Positions 9,156 to 15,856 of a stretch of 37,752 bases of DNA are shown here, in pieces. The stretch lies in NCBI RefSeq assembly GCF_947166415.1, contig NZ_CAMVEE010000021.1:1-37752 (forward strand). Direction: 5' to 3'. This stretch comes from an uncultured Methanobrevibacter sp. GTDB lineage: Archaea; Methanobacteriota; Methanobacteria; Methanobacteriales; Methanobacteriaceae. The notes beneath the pieces were generated by a model that was not told the origin of the DNA, made no database searches, and saw only the letters and a list, made by a program, of their open reading frames with translations. The position numbers and the translations under genes are program-made. Within the stretch, counting starts at the first letter, position 1. Each line of letters opens with the position of its first letter.

Positions 9156-9177
9156 AATGCATCCAATGTCACTTTTT
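9141..9177. terminator. Shared hairpin holding both convergent stop codons
   Basis: GATGCATT (9141-9148) and AATGCATC (9156-9163) pair perfectly; the seven-base loop GGACTAA holds the plus-strand stop TAA (9153-9155) and the minus-strand stop TAG (complement of 9152-9154). A T-run follows at 9172-9177, and an A-run upstream (9130-9135) provides U for the minus strand. Confidence 0.55.
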
Positions 9178-9934
9178 TATCTCTTTTTAGCTCGCGAGGA
9201 GGTTCAACGGATACAAATTCAATGCCTTCCTCTTCGATTAATTCCAGAGCATCATCCATTATTGATGGAGCAACAAGAAGTCCTCTGATTTTGGTTTTGT
9301 TGGCATTGCATTCCCTTAAATAATCATTATCCGTATTCTCCATATCTTGAATATATCTTCTAAGCTGTTTTACAGCAGTCACACCAGCCTTACGGGCCTT
9401 AAGCTCCAAAATCATCAGGTTATTGTCCTTGTCTTTTCCTAAAATATCGATGAATCCATGCTCTACGCTGTATTCTCTGGCAGTTGGTGTAAAGCCTTCT
9501 TCAATCATATGGGGCTTTTCCATTATCATATCGCTCATGTCTTTTTCATATCCTGCCTGTTCCAGCTCTTCAAAGTCTTCAATGTTGGCGTAATTGATGA
9601 ATTGGATTTTTCTTATTTCCGCTGTCAATAATTCCTTAGGGGTTCTTCTGTGGCTTTCTAAAAACAGATTTCCATTTTTTATATAGCTTCTTGTTTTTGA
9701 TTTTGGTGGCTGCCAGTTAACGGGTTCGACCTTTTTTTCCTGATGAATCAGGAATGCTCCGTCTGGCTTTATCATGATTATGCGTTCTCCCCAGTTGAGT
9801 TGGCTTAACGCCCTTCCCTCATAATTGACTTTACAGCATGCAAAAATCAGTATTGTCGCCCTTTTTCGCAAAGCTTCTTGAATCAAATCATATGCATCTT
9901 CGCAAGTGGGGTTTTCTAAAATTTTATATTTCAT
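9152..9934 (-). CDS. nucS: Endonuclease NucS (EndoMS)
   Basis: A 260-residue NucS protein. The N-terminal DNA-binding half has the family pattern RATILIFACCKVNYEGRA, and the C-terminal nuclease half carries the RecB-like catalytic motif FIDILG ... LMILELKARKAG (Asp, then Glu-x-Lys) followed by QLRRYI. NucS cuts near mismatches (EndoMS) or branched DNA and, in archaea and actinobacteria lacking MutS/MutL, supports non-canonical mismatch repair, usually with the sliding clamp. I choose ATG 9934 over GTG 9937; there is no Shine-Dalgarno site, so a leaderless transcript is likely. The last residues (VTLDAF) could be a clamp-interaction tail, which is an inference. Confidence 0.93.
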   Translation of the reverse strand: MKYKILENPTCEDAYDLIQEALRKRATILIFACCKVNYEGRALSQLNWGERIIMIKPDGAFLIHQEKKVEPVNWQPPKSKTRSYIKNGNLFLESHRRTPKELLTAEIRKIQFINYANIEDFEELEQAGYEKDMSDMIMEKPHMIEEGFTPTAREYSVEHGFIDILGKDKDNNLMILELKARKAGVTAVKQLRRYIQDMENTDNDYLRECNANKTKIRGLLVAPSIMDDALELIEEEGIEFVSVEPPRELKRDKKVTLDAF

Positions 9935-10105
9935 CACAATAACATTGTTTAGTTTAATTTAAATATTTTGTTTTTTATAGAATAATTTGAAAAATATCAA
10001 ATCTGCGGAGGAATTGAAATTTGCGATGATGAATTTTTTGAAGATAAAAAGGAGTATTTTACTTTAGATTCATTCGAATTTGCCAACGGAAAAGTTCTAA
10101 ATGAT

Positions 10106-11011
10106 GTGAAAGTGGAATATATGACATTTGGAACTCCAAAATATGATGATAATGGAGTCATAAATAATGCGATTGTATATTGTCATGGGTCTTTGGGAAA
10201 TTTTTCATCGGTAAAGAAGATTTTCCCGTTAACAGGAGAGGGTGATGCATTTGATGAGGAAAAATATTTTTTCATATCAATATCTGCATTGGGATCTCCT
10301 GGTTCATGCAGTCCATCCAGCACAGATTTGAAAAACAAATTCCCGAAATATTCCATTATTGATGTTGTCAATTTCCAAAAGCAATTTTTAGCTGAAAAAT
10401 TTAATATAACTCATATCTTGGGATTAATAGGCAATTCAATGGGAGGATTCGTTGGATTGACACAGGCAATTGAGTATCCTGATTTTGCCGATTTCATCAT
10501 TTGTGGCGTAAGCACCTACAAGGTTGCAGGCCATGATTTCATTCTTTCAAAGTTTGTAAATGAAGTCATAGAGTCTGATCCTGATTATAATAAGGGTGAA
10601 TTGACTTACTCCTTAATAAGGACATTGAGGCTGGCCAATCTGGCTGAATTCAATTTTGGATTGTCTAAAGAATCATTACGTGAAATGTCCAATGATGAAT
10701 TGAGTGTGGAATTTGAAAACTTTGGAAACGAAAGCTTGGATATTGATATCTATGATTTGAAGTATTGCAATGAATCCTGCATGAATTATGATGTCGAGTG
10801 TGATTTGAATAAAATCAAATCTAAAGTGCTGATTATCGCATGCAAGCAGGACCCGCATTTTCCACCGGAATTGGATGCAATTCCTATGTCTAAAATGATT
10901 AATGATTCAGAACTAATCATAATGGATTCTGATTTGGGGCATCTGTGCTTTAATGAGCTTGAAGCAATATCCGATGAACTAGCCAGATTCATGTCAAATT
11001 TCGGTGATTAG
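10106..11011 (+). CDS. MetX-like alpha/beta-hydrolase, catalytically complete; 5' end uncertain
   Basis: An alpha/beta-hydrolase related to homoserine O-acetyltransferase (MetX). Numbered from GTG 10106, the nucleophile elbow is GNSMGG (Ser111), the acid is Asp249 (KQDPHF) and the base His279 (LGHL); an oxyanion-type CHGSLGN lies near 26-32. The frame stays open back to 9986, and the upstream codons encode FTLDSFEFANGKVLNDVKVEY, matching the N-terminus of the paralogue starting at 11416, yet this stretch contains no ATG, GTG or TTG. GGAGG at 10007-10011 sits seven bases before an ATT at 10019. The true start is probably upstream of 10106. The reaction may be acyl transfer or ester hydrolysis. 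Confidence 0.8.
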   Translation: MKVEYMTFGTPKYDDNGVINNAIVYCHGSLGNFSSVKKIFPLTGEGDAFDEEKYFFISISALGSPGSCSPSSTDLKNKFPKYSIIDVVNFQKQFLAEKFNITHILGLIGNSMGGFVGLTQAIEYPDFADFIICGVSTYKVAGHDFILSKFVNEVIESDPDYNKGELTYSLIRTLRLANLAEFNFGLSKESLREMSNDELSVEFENFGNESLDIDIYDLKYCNESCMNYDVECDLNKIKSKVLIIACKQDPHFPPELDAIPMSKMINDSELIIMDSDLGHLCFNELEAISDELARFMSNFGD

Positions 11012-11287
11012 ATGATTGTCAAAATTGTTGATTATGATGATGAGAAATGTCGCGTGACTTATGATGTTTCAGATTTGTCCACTTTGCATCTGGATTATCT
11101 TCATGATAACTTGCCTGAGGAAAATTACATTGAAAATGGTTCACTAAGAATTGTCATGTATTTTACACGTGAGTTGTATCCATTTCAAAGCGACATGGCG
11201 AAGTTAAGATTAGATGATTTCATTGCCCGTGAGGAAATAGAGATGTGGGCATTTTTAACGGAGTTTGTTCAAGAATGTAATGAATAA
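11012..11287 (+). CDS. Small acidic protein coupled to the MetX-like gene
   Basis: A 91-residue protein whose ATG follows the stop of the MetX-like gene with no gap (TAG then ATG); GGTGATT at about 11004-11010 is its Shine-Dalgarno site, so translation is coupled. It is acidic, with a beta-rich start (MIVKIVDYDDEKCRVTYDV) and a helical end (AREEIEMWAFLTEFVQECNE), two cysteines, no membrane helix. I recognise no family. Its position between an active and an inactive MetX-like protein suggests a partner or regulator, which is only an inference. Confidence 0.72.
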   Translation: MIVKIVDYDDEKCRVTYDVSDLSTLHLDYLHDNLPEENYIENGSLRIVMYFTRELYPFQSDMAKLRLDDFIAREEIEMWAFLTEFVQECNE

Positions 11288-11415
11288 ATTCCCTTTTTTA
11301 ATGATTTTCTTGTTAATTTGTATAAATTTTAAATAGTTGTTAAATAAATTATTAAGTAGTAATCGTTGGTTGTGATATCATCGACAATTTTAATAGAAAG
11401 CACGGCAATCATGTA

Positions 11416-12354
11416 ATGGATTCCTTTGAATTTGAGTCAGGAAGGGTTCTCGAGAATGTGAATGTGGAATATTCAGTCAGTGGTATTCCTAAATATGACG
11501 ATGACGGAAACATGGTCAATGTTGTCATATACTGTCCAACTCTTAGGGGGGACTATTCTATCCTGCCGAAATATCATGATTTTATTAGTAATGATTCATT
11601 TGATAAGAATGAGTTTTTTTTCATTAATATTATTTCACTTGGGGCTCCTGAATCCTGTTCTCCATCATCAACAGGTTTAAAATATAGTTTTCCGCAATAT
11701 ACCTTTAAGGACAGAGTCAATTTCAAAAAACAGTTTTTAGCTGAAAAATTCAATATAGAAACTGTTTATGGTTTGGTTGGTGAAGGACTTGGAGGTTTTG
11801 AAGTTTTAACATGGGCCTGTGAATATCCTGATGATATGGAATTCCTTATAATTTTGAATACTACTTTCAAAACTTCCGGGTATCGTTATGTGCTTCTTAA
11901 GTGTGCTGAAAGTATCATAGACTCAACCGATGATTTTTATTCAGATGTGTACAGCACTTCGTTATCTCGGGCGGTTGTTGCAATTACCCAATTAATGTTT
12001 GTAACTTATTTGTCTAGAGATGTCTTTGAAAAGTTAAATAACGATGAAATCGATGTTTTGATTGATGATTATGTCGATGAAGGATTATTCATGGATATCT
12101 ATGATTTCAAATCACGTAATGACTGTATTTCACAGTATGGTGTTGGAGATAAATTAGGTAATATTAAAGCAAAATCATTAATTTTGGGCATTGACGGTTA
12201 TTTGAATTTTAATCTTAAAGAATATGAACAGATGAAGGATTCAATTGAAAATTCAAAAATGAGCATTTTCAAATATAACAAGAATTATTATGAATCTCCG
12301 GATTATAATGATATGGGAATAGAAATAACTTCATTTTTAAAACAACTTAAATAA
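11416..12354 (+). CDS. MetX-like alpha/beta-hydrolase paralogue without catalytic residues (pseudoenzyme)
   Basis: The 312-residue protein is clearly a paralogue of the 10106-11011 product: both share SCSPSST, then VNF.KQFLAEKFNI, and the same fold length. All catalytic positions differ: the elbow GNSMGG is GEGLGG (Ser replaced by Gly124), the acid position is Tyr262, the base position Tyr291, and CHGSLG is CPTLRG. The frame is intact, so it is probably an expressed non-catalytic protein and not a decayed gene. No Shine-Dalgarno site precedes ATG 11416; the frame also stays open upstream to 11356. An AT-rich region (11325-11355, taaattttaaatagttg) could hold its own promoter. Confidence 0.82.
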   Translation: MDSFEFESGRVLENVNVEYSVSGIPKYDDDGNMVNVVIYCPTLRGDYSILPKYHDFISNDSFDKNEFFFINIISLGAPESCSPSSTGLKYSFPQYTFKDRVNFKKQFLAEKFNIETVYGLVGEGLGGFEVLTWACEYPDDMEFLIILNTTFKTSGYRYVLLKCAESIIDSTDDFYSDVYSTSLSRAVVAITQLMFVTYLSRDVFEKLNNDEIDVLIDDYVDEGLFMDIYDFKSRNDCISQYGVGDKLGNIKAKSLILGIDGYLNFNLKEYEQMKDSIENSKMSIFKYNKNYYESPDYNDMGIEITSFLKQLK

Positions 12355-12360
12355 AAAAGA

Positions 12361-12381
12361 AGCTAGTTGAAAAAACTAGCT
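12361..12381. terminator. Bidirectional hairpin terminator between the pseudoenzyme gene and nadA
   Basis: AGCTAGTT (12361-12368) and AACTAGCT (12374-12381) form a perfect 8-bp stem with a GAAAA loop. The minus strand continues into TCTTTTTTAT; the nadA stop codon TAG (12380-12382) overlaps the stem. It ends nadA transcripts and probably also the convergent plus-strand ones. Confidence 0.68.
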
Positions 12382-13297
12382 ATTTTGACACATCAAGCAT
12401 GTGCTGCACTGCTTTTCTTGATTTTTCAGCAACATCAGTTGGCAATGTAATTTCAGGAGCTTCTTTAACGAGAGCATCCTTTACTTTTTCTAATGTGTGA
12501 AGTTTCATGGTTTTGCAGATAGCTCCTTCAAGCAAGGGGTATAATTTTTTACCAGGAACTTCAGAATTGATTCTTGTAATCATGTCGATTTCAGTTCCGA
12601 TTACAAATTCTTCCTTGTCGCTTTCAGCGATGTATCTTAACATTCCTCCGGTGGACATCACTTTGTCACATGCTTCCTGAACCTTGATGTCACATTCTGG
12701 ATGGCAGATGATTTCTGCATTAGGATATTCATTTCTTTTGAGTTCGACATCTTCCACATGGAATAGTCTGTGAACGTAACAGTGTCCGTCTTTAGGAACT
12801 GGGATTATTTCCTTATCCAATTTTGCAGCAACGTGGGTTCCAAGGTTTTTATCAGGTCCGAATAGTATTTTATCCTGTTCCAGACTTTCGGCAACTTTAA
12901 CTGCATTGGCTGAAGTACACAAAGTATCTGCATGTTGTTTGGCTTCAGCAATACTGTTCACATAAAGGATAACGCCGGCATCAGGATGTTCCTCTTTTGC
13001 TTTCAATAGTTCCTCTTCAGGCAGCATATGGGCCATTGGACATTCAGCTTCCAAATCTGGAATCACAATTTTTTTGTCAGGATTTAAAATGTGTGCAGTT
13101 TCTGCCATAAAATCCACGCCACAAAAGATAACCAGATCTTTATCTTCGATTTCAGAAGCTTTAATGCATAATTCCAATGAATCGCCAAGAAAATCTGCAA
13201 TTTCCTGAATTTCTTTTGGCTGATAGTTGTGTGCAAGAATTATTGCATTTTTTTCATCTTTCAATTTCAAAATTTCTTCTTGAAGAGAACTATTCAT
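12380..13297 (-). CDS. nadA: Quinolinate synthase
   Basis: A 305-residue NadA. It condenses iminoaspartate with dihydroxyacetone phosphate to quinolinate, the precursor NadC uses. The three cysteines expected to bind the oxygen-sensitive [4Fe-4S] cluster are C86 (AECPMA), C173 (DGHCYVH) and C261 (GAICKTMK), spaced 87 and 88 as in the family. Other family motifs are ILAHNYQ at the N-terminus and STGGM. It is the last gene of rnz-mscS-nadA, two bases after mscS. The nadC gene starts on the other side of rnz, so both steps are encoded within 3.5 kb. No nadB is seen in the window. Confidence 0.95.
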   Translation of the reverse strand: MNSSLQEEILKLKDEKNAIILAHNYQPKEIQEIADFLGDSLELCIKASEIEDKDLVIFCGVDFMAETAHILNPDKKIVIPDLEAECPMAHMLPEEELLKAKEEHPDAGVILYVNSIAEAKQHADTLCTSANAVKVAESLEQDKILFGPDKNLGTHVAAKLDKEIIPVPKDGHCYVHRLFHVEDVELKRNEYPNAEIICHPECDIKVQEACDKVMSTGGMLRYIAESDKEEFVIGTEIDMITRINSEVPGKKLYPLLEGAICKTMKLHTLEKVKDALVKEAPEITLPTDVAEKSRKAVQHMLDVSK

Positions 13298-13299
13298 TT

Positions 13300-14043
13300 T
13301 TATTCACCCATTTGCATATATTTTCTAATCTCATTAGTAATAATTAATTTATAGTCATCTTTACTATTAAAGTCTTTTATCCAAAATGATACTTTCAGCT
13401 GTGTTTCCTCGAAGGTTATTCCCTTTGAATAAACGTTAGGTTTCGGATTGTCGAGTATCCCGTCATAGCTTTCCATTTTCGGAACAATGTATTTCTTGAA
13501 TTCTTCAATATCTATGTTTAGTGGAACTCCTGTGGATATGTCCACCCTATATTTTTCAGGCATTTTAAACTGCAGATAAGGATTATTTGTCAAAGTAGAG
13601 TTAGGTATGATGTCCCTTACTCCGTTATCATCGACAATGATTGTTGTTCTAAGCGTGATTCTTTCAACAATGCCCTTTTTATTGTTGATTTCTATCGTAT
13701 CTCCCACTTGTATACTTTTTCCGAGGATTAAAATAATTCCTGAGAACAAATTTGAGATTATGTCCTTTGCAGCAAAACTCAATGCGATACCTGCAATCCC
13801 CAAACTCAATAATGTTCCTGCAAGATTTATTCCGAAGAACTGCAAAATTGTCATCAATGCAATAAAATAAATTATATAATTGATTATGTCCCTTATCAGA
13901 AAAATTGCCGCCTTATTGTTGTGAAAACTGTCCATTTTGTTCATTATGTATGCAACCAATCTTGTAATTATTGATGTGATGATAATGACAATTAATATGT
14001 AAACAAGCAGCATTGTCGGATCATCGATTGTTGGAATGTTCAT
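13300..14043 (-). CDS. MscS-family mechanosensitive channel
   Basis: A 247-residue MscS-type channel subunit. Three membrane segments are visible near residues 9-31, 44-66 and 71-95; the third, pore-lining helix (GTLLSLGIAGIALSFAAKDIISNLFSG) carries the typical Gly/Ala pattern, followed by the beta domain with GDTIEINNKKGIVERITLRTT. It should open under membrane tension to release solutes on hypo-osmotic shock. The cytoplasmic C-terminal part is compact. It lies eight bases after rnz and two before nadA, an operon with no obvious shared pathway. Confidence 0.92.
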   Translation of the reverse strand: MNIPTIDDPTMLLVYILIVIIITSIITRLVAYIMNKMDSFHNNKAAIFLIRDIINYIIYFIALMTILQFFGINLAGTLLSLGIAGIALSFAAKDIISNLFSGIILILGKSIQVGDTIEINNKKGIVERITLRTTIIVDDNGVRDIIPNSTLTNNPYLQFKMPEKYRVDISTGVPLNIDIEEFKKYIVPKMESYDGILDNPKPNVYSKGITFEETQLKVSFWIKDFNSKDDYKLIITNEIRKYMQMGE

Positions 14044-14051
14044 AATATCAT

Positions 14052-14945
14052 CTAAATGTCTATTTTCATAAAGTCTTTTGCCAATTTGGTATTCTCAAAT
14101 ATCTCTTTTGCTTCTTTCAATAGTCTATCAGTCTGAGTATATCTTGTACTGAAGTGTGTCAATATCAATTCTTTTGAATTTGAATCTTTAGCTATTTTTG
14201 CAGCATCTGCTGAGGTTGAATGGAAATTCTCCACAGCCTTGTCTGCATCTTCACTCATGTATGTTGATTCATGGATGAGTATTGTGGAGTCTTTTGCAAA
14301 GTCCACCATTTCGCTGCAGGGAGTCGTATCTCCGGAGTATGTGATTTTGTTTCCTTTTCTTGGAGGTCCTAAAACCTGCTCCGGCTTAATGATTTTTCCG
14401 TCAATTTCCACTTCTTCACCATTGTGCAGGCGTCCAAAGTCAGGGCCAACCGGCACACCGAGTTCAATTGCTTTTTCACGATTGAATCTTGGCTTTTTCA
14501 GTTCCTCAACGGAATATGCCAGACAAGGAACATTGTGATTTACATGTTGCGATTTTATGATGTAGTCTTCATCACTTTCGATAGTCTGTGAACCGATTTC
14601 GATAAATTCAATTGGAAACTCGATTTTTGAATATCCCAATTTGAACAGCGAATCCTTTAAGTCATATAATCCTTTAGGACCGTATATGGTTAGTTTCTTT
14701 TCTCTTTCTCTGAAATTCATGGATTGCAGCAATCCGGGAAGGCCTAAAATATGATCCCCATGATAATGGCTTAGGAATATCTTTGATATTTTCATAGGAC
14801 TTACTTTTGCAAAAATCAACTGTCTTTGTGTCCCTTCACCGCAGTCAAACAGCATGGTTTCTCCAAATGCCTTTAAAATAATTGCAGGATGATTCCTGGT
14901 ATATGAATGCACTGCTGATGAGGTTCCTAAAAATATTATTTCCAT
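14052..14945 (-). CDS. rnz: Ribonuclease Z (tRNase Z)
   Basis: A 297-residue metallo-beta-lactamase-fold ribonuclease Z that cleaves the 3' trailer from tRNA precursors. The zinc motif SHYHGDH is at 59-65, with FDCGEGTQRQ near 33-42, the later ligands in YSGDTTPC (Asp) and LTHFSTRY (His), and the conserved GPP and HES motifs. Length is normal for the short RNase Z form. It is the first gene of the rnz-mscS-nadA operon and shares a 66-bp divergent promoter region with nadC. Confidence 0.95.
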   Translation of the reverse strand: MEIIFLGTSSAVHSYTRNHPAIILKAFGETMLFDCGEGTQRQLIFAKVSPMKISKIFLSHYHGDHILGLPGLLQSMNFREREKKLTIYGPKGLYDLKDSLFKLGYSKIEFPIEFIEIGSQTIESDEDYIIKSQHVNHNVPCLAYSVEELKKPRFNREKAIELGVPVGPDFGRLHNGEEVEIDGKIIKPEQVLGPPRKGNKITYSGDTTPCSEMVDFAKDSTILIHESTYMSEDADKAVENFHSTSADAAKIAKDSNSKELILTHFSTRYTQTDRLLKEAKEIFENTKLAKDFMKIDI

Positions 14946-15011
14946 GTAATCACTTATTTTATATTATAAAACTTTTATATATTAATATTAATTATTGACT
15001 TTGGTGATTTT
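14946..15011. promoter_or_regulatory. Divergent promoter region rnz / nadC
   Basis: A TATA box TTTTATATA at 14973-14981 would place the nadC transcription start near 15003-15006, only a few bases before its start codon. A mirror-image AT-rich stretch (14957-14970) could serve rnz. Since nadA is downstream of rnz, one 66-bp region could coordinate nadC and nadA; I see no clear operator palindrome. Confidence 0.5.
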
Positions 15012-15836
15012 TTGGATAGAATTATTGAATATATGCTTGAAGAAGACGAAGGATTTGGTGATATTACCTCACAAGCTGTTGTTGAAGAGGCAAAAGAGGT
15101 TAATGCATATATTATTTCAAAGGATGAAGGTATTTTAGCAGGAATGAATATTGTTCGTGAGATTTTTGAGGAATATGGCGTCAAGGTCACATTCTGGTTA
15201 AATGACGGTTGCGAAATTTCCAAAAACGATTTGTTGATGTCTGTAAAGGGAGATGCCAGAACTATACTGCTTCTTGAAAGGACTGTGCTTAATTTATCCA
15301 TGAGGATGAGTGGTGTGGCCAGTGCGGCCAGTCATTATGTCAATTTGGTTAAAGGTTATGACGTTAGGATCGCGGGAACACGCAAAACATCCCCTGCAAT
15401 AGCCAAATTTGATAAGTATGCGCTGAAAGTAGGTGGGGCCGACACTCACCGTTTCAGTTTGGATGACATGGTTCTGATTAAGGACAATCATATTGCAGTT
15501 TGCGGAACTCCGTTGGATGCCCTTTTAAAAGCAAAGGAAAACACCAGCTTTTCTAAAAAAATAGAAATCGAAGTCGAAACATTAAATGACGCGATTGAAT
15601 GCGTTAAAAATAAAGCTGATATAGTAATGCTTGACAACATGTCTGGTGAGGAAGTAAAAGATGTCATTGATGAACTGGAAAGGATAGGCATTCGCCAAAA
15701 TTCATTAATTGAAGTGTCCGGAGGCATAACTGAAGAAAACATTCTTGATTATGTCGAATATGGTGTGGACATCATATCAATTGGTGCCCTGACTCATTCA
15801 TCAAGAAGCCTTAACTTTAGTTTGAGAATGGAGTAG
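15012..15836 (+). CDS. nadC: Nicotinate-nucleotide pyrophosphorylase (quinolinate phosphoribosyltransferase)
   Basis: A 274-residue NadC, which converts quinolinate and PRPP to nicotinate mononucleotide, CO2 and pyrophosphate. Family motifs are present: EDEGFGDIT at the N-terminus, NLSMRMSGVAS, AGTRKTSP, GGADTHRFSLDDMVLIKDNHI and the C-terminal EVSGGIT / DIISIGALTHS. The likely start is TTG 15012, because ATG 15033 would remove conserved N-terminal residues; GGTG at 15003-15006 precedes it by five bases. It is divergent from rnz-mscS-nadA and convergent with the SNF2 helicase gene, with one base between stop codons. Confidence 0.94.
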   Translation: MDRIIEYMLEEDEGFGDITSQAVVEEAKEVNAYIISKDEGILAGMNIVREIFEEYGVKVTFWLNDGCEISKNDLLMSVKGDARTILLLERTVLNLSMRMSGVASAASHYVNLVKGYDVRIAGTRKTSPAIAKFDKYALKVGGADTHRFSLDDMVLIKDNHIAVCGTPLDALLKAKENTSFSKKIEIEVETLNDAIECVKNKADIVMLDNMSGEEVKDVIDELERIGIRQNSLIEVSGGITEENILDYVEYGVDIISIGALTHSSRSLNFSLRME

Positions 15837-15856
15837 GCTATAACCTTAAGGATAGC
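15837..15856. terminator. Hairpin at the nadC / SNF2 convergent junction
   Basis: GCTAT (15837-15841) and ATAGC (15852-15856) pair around an inner CCTTAAGG palindrome, and T-rich sequence follows on the plus strand. The SNF2-gene stop (complement of 15838-15840) is in the stem and the nadC stop ends one base before it. Confidence 0.45.

Noticed and set aside
11416..12354. Treating the second MetX-like gene as a pseudogene
   Set aside because: The frame is intact, length and fold pattern are kept and no stop or frameshift is seen; loss of only the catalytic residues fits a pseudoenzyme better.
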